Assembly: GCA_016190665.1 (NCBI GenBank)
Contig: JACPQD010000086.1
Location: forward strand, 1-63,859
DNA length: 63,859 bases
Direction: 5' to 3'
From: Chloroflexota bacterium
GTDB taxonomy: Bacteria; Chloroflexota; Dehalococcoidia; JACPQD01
In this document: piece after piece, positions 60,542 through 63,859 of the stretch
Layout of the letters: each line of letters begins with the position of its first letter
Position numbering within the stretch: the first letter of the stretch is position 1
The notes under the pieces: model-generated
Told to the model about the DNA's origin: nothing
Databases searched by the model: none
The model's input: only the letters and a program-made list of their open reading frames with translations
Translations under genes and position numbers: made by a program

Positions 60542-62287
60542 TCATTGCCCCAGCATCAAGTGCTCCACTACGGGGCCCAACGCCAGCGCCGGCAGGAAGC
60601 TCAGCGCCCCAACCATAAGCACGACGGCGATTAGCCAGCCAATGAACAGGAGAGAATCGGTGGGCAGCGTGCCCGTACCGGCCGGAGTCTTCCCTTTCTG
60701 CACCATCGACCCGGCGATGGCCAGGACGGGAATGACCACCCAGTAGCGGCCGGCCAGCATGGCCAGACCCAGGGAGATATTATAGAAGGGGTTATCGGCG
60801 CCCAGGCCGGCGAAGGCGCTCCCGTTGTTGTTGCCCGCCGAGGAGAAGGCATATAGCACCTCGCTGAAGCCGTGGGGACCGGGGTTGGCGATAGCGTCCT
60901 TGCCCGCTGGCGTCGCCACAGCGACCGCCGTGCCCACCAGCACCAGCATTATGGGGATGAGTATGACCAGCGCGGACATCTTCATCTCAAAGGTCTCTAT
61001 CTTCTTGCCCAGGTATTCCGGGGTCCTCCCCACCATCAGCCCGGCGACGAAGACAGCGATGATGGCGAAGACCAGCATTCCGTACAGCCCGGACCCCACG
61101 CCGCCATAGACCACCTCTCCCAATTGGATCAGCCACATGGGTATCATACCGCCCAGGGGCATGTAAGAGTCGTGCATGGAGTTGACGGAGCCGTTGGAGG
61201 CGGCCGTGGTCGCCGTGGCCCAGAGGGCGGAGCTGGCGATGCCGAAGCGCACCTCCTTGCCCTCCATATTGCCCCCCGCCTGGAGGTCGCTGGCGGCGCT
61301 GTCCACGCCCAGGGCCGCCAGGGAGGGATTGCCGCTCTGTTCACTCCACAGTGGCACTGTCAGGACCGCCACGAAGATGATGGTCATGGCTGCCAGGAGC
61401 GCCCATCCCTGCCGGGTATCGCCCACCATCTTGCCGAAGGTGTAGCACAGCGCCGCGGGAATGAGCAGGATAGCCAGCATCTCCAGGAAATTAGAGAGAG
61501 GTGTTGGGTTCTCGAAGGGATGGGAGGAGTTCACGCCGAAGAAGCCGCCCCCGTTGGTGCCAAGCTGTTTGATGGCGACCTGCGACGCCGCCGGTCCCAG
61601 GGCCAGGGTTTGTTCAGCCACATCCTTCCCGTCCGCGTCGCGCGTTGGCTGGAGAAGAGGCGCCGTTGGGTAGGCGCTGAAGGTCTGCACCACGCCCTGG
61701 GAGGCCACTACGACTGCCAGTATCAGCGCCAGAGGAAGCAAGACATAGAGGGTGCCCCGGGTCATGTCTACCCAGAAGTTGCCGATAGTCCGACGGGAGC
61801 TGCGCGCCAACCCTCTCGCTAGCGCGGCCAGGATAGCCATGCCGGTGGCCGCCGAAAGGAAATTCTGCACCGTCATGGCCAGCATCTGGGCCAGGTAGCT
61901 CATGGCGCTTTCGCCGCCATAGCTCTGCCAGTTAGTGTTGGTCCCAAAGCTGACCGCGGTGTTGAAGGCCAGATCCGGAGATACCGGGCCCAGATGCTGG
62001 GGGTTCACGGGGCTCTGCAAGCGCTGGATGGCGTACACAGTGAGAATCCCGAAAGCGTTGAAAAGCAGGAGAGCGAGCGCGTGGGTCTTCCAGCCCATCT
62101 CTTCAGCCGGGCGAACGCCGCCGATGCGGTAGAGGAGACTTTCCAGGGGCTTGAGAAGCGGATCGAGGAAGGTAGGCTCGCCCTGGTAGACCCGGGCTAT
62201 GAAGCCTCCCAGCGGCCTCACCAGCGCCAGCATCACCCCGAAGTAGAGGAGAACCTGGAACAGGTCCGAAAGCGTCATCCGAACCAC
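60542..62287 (-). CDS. kdpA: Potassium-transporting ATPase subunit KdpA
   Basis: A 581-aa channel-like subunit with about ten transmembrane helices arranged as four M1-P-M2 repeats. The selectivity-filter-like segments are visible as NTAVSFGTNTNWQSYGGESA, LGTNGGGFFGVNSSHPFENP, TTAASNGSVNSMHDSYMPLG and SSAGNNNGSAFAGLGADNPF, each carrying the Gly-rich turn. The N-terminal DLFQVLLYFGVMLALVRPLG follows an ATG. Gene order kdpF-kdpA-kdpB-kdpC is standard. Confidence 0.97.
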   Translation of the reverse strand: MVRMTLSDLFQVLLYFGVMLALVRPLGGFIARVYQGEPTFLDPLLKPLESLLYRIGGVRPAEEMGWKTHALALLLFNAFGILTVYAIQRLQSPVNPQHLGPVSPDLAFNTAVSFGTNTNWQSYGGESAMSYLAQMLAMTVQNFLSAATGMAILAALARGLARSSRRTIGNFWVDMTRGTLYVLLPLALILAVVVASQGVVQTFSAYPTAPLLQPTRDADGKDVAEQTLALGPAASQVAIKQLGTNGGGFFGVNSSHPFENPTPLSNFLEMLAILLIPAALCYTFGKMVGDTRQGWALLAAMTIIFVAVLTVPLWSEQSGNPSLAALGVDSAASDLQAGGNMEGKEVRFGIASSALWATATTAASNGSVNSMHDSYMPLGGMIPMWLIQLGEVVYGGVGSGLYGMLVFAIIAVFVAGLMVGRTPEYLGKKIETFEMKMSALVILIPIMLVLVGTAVAVATPAGKDAIANPGPHGFSEVLYAFSSAGNNNGSAFAGLGADNPFYNISLGLAMLAGRYWVVIPVLAIAGSMVQKGKTPAGTGTLPTDSLLFIGWLIAVVLMVGALSFLPALALGPVVEHLMLGQ

Positions 62288-62363
62288 TCCGGCTTCACTT
62301 CATTCATCATTCGCATTTCTCAGAGCATTCAGCTATCAGCTCTCGGCTTTCAGCATTCATCAT
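62288..62363. repeat. TCAGCTATCAGC repeat between kdpF and kdpA
   Basis: CATTCAGCTATCAGCTCTCG followed by GCTTTCAGCATTCATCATTT, the same words as at 22735 and 26540. Confidence 0.65.
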
Positions 62364-62456
62364 TTACCCGAACCACTCCGGCTTCACGAGCGCGGCGAAG
62401 AGGTAAACGAGCAAGACGAGGACTATCATGCCCACCACCAGGTATTCCGCGTTCAT
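62364..62456 (-). CDS. kdpF: KdpF-like small subunit
   Basis: A 30-aa single-helix peptide: MNAEYLVVGMIVLVLLVYLF then AALVKPEWFG. The central hydrophobic helix and the final P-E-x-F match KdpF, the small lipid-like stabiliser of the KdpABC complex. It lies about 75 bases before kdpA. AAGG just before the ATG is a poor ribosome site, so coupling to the upstream peptide gene is possible. Confidence 0.85.
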   Translation of the reverse strand: MNAEYLVVGMIVLVLLVYLFAALVKPEWFG

Positions 62457-62553
62457 CCTTCGCAGCTTTCAGCTATCAGCTTTCCGGCGTCAGGGTATGG
62501 GGGCTGGAGACCGACCCCCGACCCCCAACCCCCGACCCCCAATTCCCCATTCA
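62457..62553. repeat. Repeat block between the small kdp peptides
   Basis: CAGCTTTCAGCTATCAGCTT followed by GACCCCCGACCCCCAACCCC: the C-rich part is the type also embedded in cdsA. Confidence 0.7.
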
Positions 62554-62643
62554 TCACTGCCCAAGCTTCTCGCAGCCGAGCAAGAAGCCGAGGCTTATTA
62601 GAAAGAAAGCCAGTACCAGCCCGACGAAGAATAGATCGCTCAA
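62554..62643 (-). CDS. 29-residue membrane peptide at the head of the kdp operon
   Basis: A TTG start five bases after GGAGGGA gives LSDLFFVGLVLAFFLISLGF then LLGCEKLGQ (initiator read as Met): one hydrophobic helix followed by GCEKL. Similar single-helix peptides ending in a G-C-E-[RK]-L motif are often found before kdpF, usually unannotated. It probably inserts in the membrane next to the Kdp complex. No named family applies. Confidence 0.65.
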   Translation of the reverse strand: MSDLFFVGLVLAFFLISLGFLLGCEKLGQ

Positions 62644-62749
62644 CTGTCCCTCCGGTGGCTTACAGGAGCAATATACAATGGGATGGTGTCAAACGGGGGA
62701 CAACAAGGTGGATGAAGGCGTCAAGAAAAGGACAAGAAAAGGACAGCAG

Positions 62750-62779
62750 TTCACGTCCGGCCGCTTCCGGTGATATAGT
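62750..62779 (+). promoter_or_regulatory. Weak promoter candidate of the YihY-type gene
   Basis: TTCACG, 18 bases, TATAGT, about 50 bases before the start. Confidence 0.35.
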
Positions 62780-62830
62780 GTAATTCAGGTCGCCAGAAAT
62801 GCTGGCGGGCGGGCTGAAGAGGTAACAGGC

Positions 62831-63667
62831 TTGAGCAGAACTTGGCAACTGGTGAGAGCGACAGCGCAGGCTTTTCTCCGGGACGAATGTCCGGACATGG
62901 CAGCCGTCATTGCCTACTATACCCTTTTCTCCCTTTTCCCTCTCCTCCTGGGCTTGATTGCCATCTTGGGGCTCTTCCTCGAAGGGCCTGAGGTGCAAAG
63001 GCGTCTCCTGGAGATGGCATCCCAGGTCTTCCCGGCCTCCCGGGACCTGGTGGCTGAGAATATCGAGGCCGTGGTGGCCTCTCGCGGAGTAATTGGCCTC
63101 TTTTCCATCGGGGGTCTTCTGTGGTCGGCCACGAGCGTCTTCGCTGCCATCAGGAAATCGTTGAACCGAGCCTGGAACACGGAGGGGAAACGGCCGCTCG
63201 TGCAGCAAAAGTTGCTGGAACTGGCTATGGTAGCGAGCGTGGGCCTGCTATTCCTTGTCTCGGTGATGGCCACAGCCTTCTTCAGTTTTGTGCGGCAGTT
63301 CATGCCCACAGATCTGAGCGCGATGGAGCGCAACCTTGCCTGGGGCGCAGTCACCGGCCTTCTGCCCGGCCTGGTCTCCTTCGTCACTTACTCCCTGCTG
63401 TACCGTTTTGTCCCCGACACGGAGGTCTCCTGGGCCGATGTATGGCCCGGAGCGCTGCTGGCGGCAGCCCTTTTTGAGGCGGCGAAGGACCTGTTCGCCT
63501 GGTATCTGGCCGATTTCGCCAACTACCCGCTGGTTTACGGCTCTTTGGGCGCCGTCATCGCCTTCCTCTTTTGGGCCTACCTCTCCGCCCTTATCCTCTT
63601 GCTGGGAGCTGAGCTGTCCGCTGAGTACGCCAAGGCGCGGCGCCAAAGGCGCAAGCCTCGCCCGTGA
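62831..63667 (+). CDS. YihY/BrkB family inner-membrane protein
   Basis: A 278-aa protein with about six transmembrane helices of the YihY/virulence-factor BrkB family, whose biochemical role is not firmly known. ECPDMAAVIAYYTLFSLFPL then LLGLIAILGLF, VIGLFSIGGLLWSATSVFAA, LNRAWNTEGKRPLVQQKLLE and the C-terminal YGSLGAVIAFLFWAYLSALI then LLLGAELSAEYAK are typical. It starts with TTG after GAGGTAACAGGC. Transcribed divergently from kdp, with no functional link evident. Confidence 0.93.
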   Translation: MSRTWQLVRATAQAFLRDECPDMAAVIAYYTLFSLFPLLLGLIAILGLFLEGPEVQRRLLEMASQVFPASRDLVAENIEAVVASRGVIGLFSIGGLLWSATSVFAAIRKSLNRAWNTEGKRPLVQQKLLELAMVASVGLLFLVSVMATAFFSFVRQFMPTDLSAMERNLAWGAVTGLLPGLVSFVTYSLLYRFVPDTEVSWADVWPGALLAAALFEAAKDLFAWYLADFANYPLVYGSLGAVIAFLFWAYLSALILLLGAELSAEYAKARRQRRKPRP

Positions 63668-63692
63668 ACCCCCGGGTCAGCGTTCGCAAGAA

Positions 63693-63737
63693 TCGGGTAG
63701 GAGGGGGCCTCACGGCCCCCGTCCTCCCACACCCGAT
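63693..63737. terminator. Hairpin after the YihY-type gene
   Basis: TCGGGTAGGAGGGGGCC, loop TCAC, GGCCCCCGTCCTCCCACACCCGA with two small bulges. It could terminate the YihY transcript. Read on the minus strand it also resembles the domain VI stem at a group II intron 3' end. Confidence 0.45.
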
Positions 63738-63859
63738 GCAATTAGCTCCTCCCTGTGCTCCGCCAACCACCCGTCCAGTTCCTTGACGGTCATCCTGTCG
63801 ACTCCCGCCGCCCCTTTGTTGGCCTTCACCCGTTTGTACGCTCGGTTCAGAGCCTGCCC
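63710..63859 (-). pseudogene. Group II intron reverse transcriptase remnant (edge of window)
   Basis: Minus-strand frame entering from the right edge: ALNRAYKRVKANKGAAGVDR then MTVKELDGWLAEHREELIAS, the N-terminal RT-0/RT-1 region of LtrA-type maturases. It stops after SGVGGRGP, only about ten residues further, where the family continues with the polymerase fingers. The 3' part of the protein has been lost. The sequence immediately downstream folds into the GGGGGCC stem. Probably an internally deleted group II intron; the 5' part lies outside the window. Confidence 0.75.

Overview
The window is GC-rich bacterial DNA with many TTG and GTG starts, sigma70-type promoters with 17-18 bp spacing, a very short EF-Ts (165 aa), Thr/Pro-linker surface proteins and many short dispersed repeats, some of them inside coding sequence. 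The housekeeping block rpsB-tsf-pyrH-frr-uppS-cdsA-dxr-rseP-ispG, the family-5 ABC solute-binding lipoproteins and the absence of outer-membrane genes suit an uncultured Chloroflexota (Dehalococcoidia-like) genome. That placement is inference, because there is no rRNA to confirm it.

Layout. 0.1-8.1 kb: a GYD-domain protein, an orphan peptide-type binding lipoprotein, an MmgE/PrpD protein, a LonB-like protease and a secreted C39-like peptidase. 8.1-17.5 kb is accessory DNA. It holds an xre gene broken by a 65-nt repeat, a three-gene operon with a TIGR04255-type protein, a PIN toxin with a zinc-ribbon antitoxin, a 1212-aa SIR2 protein of defence type, two decayed mutY-like copies, an intact Xre regulator and a small membrane protein. 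17.6-22.7 kb: the phosphate uptake locus pstB1-pstS-pstC-pstA-pstB2-phoU. The two PstB paralogues carry complementary lesions, so together they look like an asymmetric heterodimeric ATPase. 22.8-31.7 kb: the translation, cell-envelope and isoprenoid operon, with a binding-protein remnant between pyrH and frr. CdsA and IspG each carry a repeat-derived insertion read in frame.

32.3-44.1 kb: five consecutive genes for exported proteins (a YVTN beta-propeller, two subtilisin-like proteases, a small secreted protein and a Thr/Pro stalk protein). All end in the same C-terminal domain of about 160 residues, made of two similar halves (GWNLIS... and GWNMIGY...) and closing on a G-T-L-x-P type ending. 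This looks like an undescribed surface-retention module with its client proteins. 44.3-50.3 kb: remnants, a small membrane protein, an HD phosphohydrolase operon, methylmalonyl-CoA mutase large subunit and a decayed RelE-type toxin. 50.4-54.1 kb: a peptide-type ABC importer (binding protein and two permeases, no ATPase in the window). 54.2-62.6 kb: kdp potassium uptake on the minus strand (29-aa peptide, kdpF, A, B, C, D, E). 62.8-63.9 kb: a YihY/BrkB membrane protein and a group II intron reverse-transcriptase remnant running off the edge.

No rRNA, tRNA or CRISPR array was recognised. All product names come from reading motifs, not from database searches.
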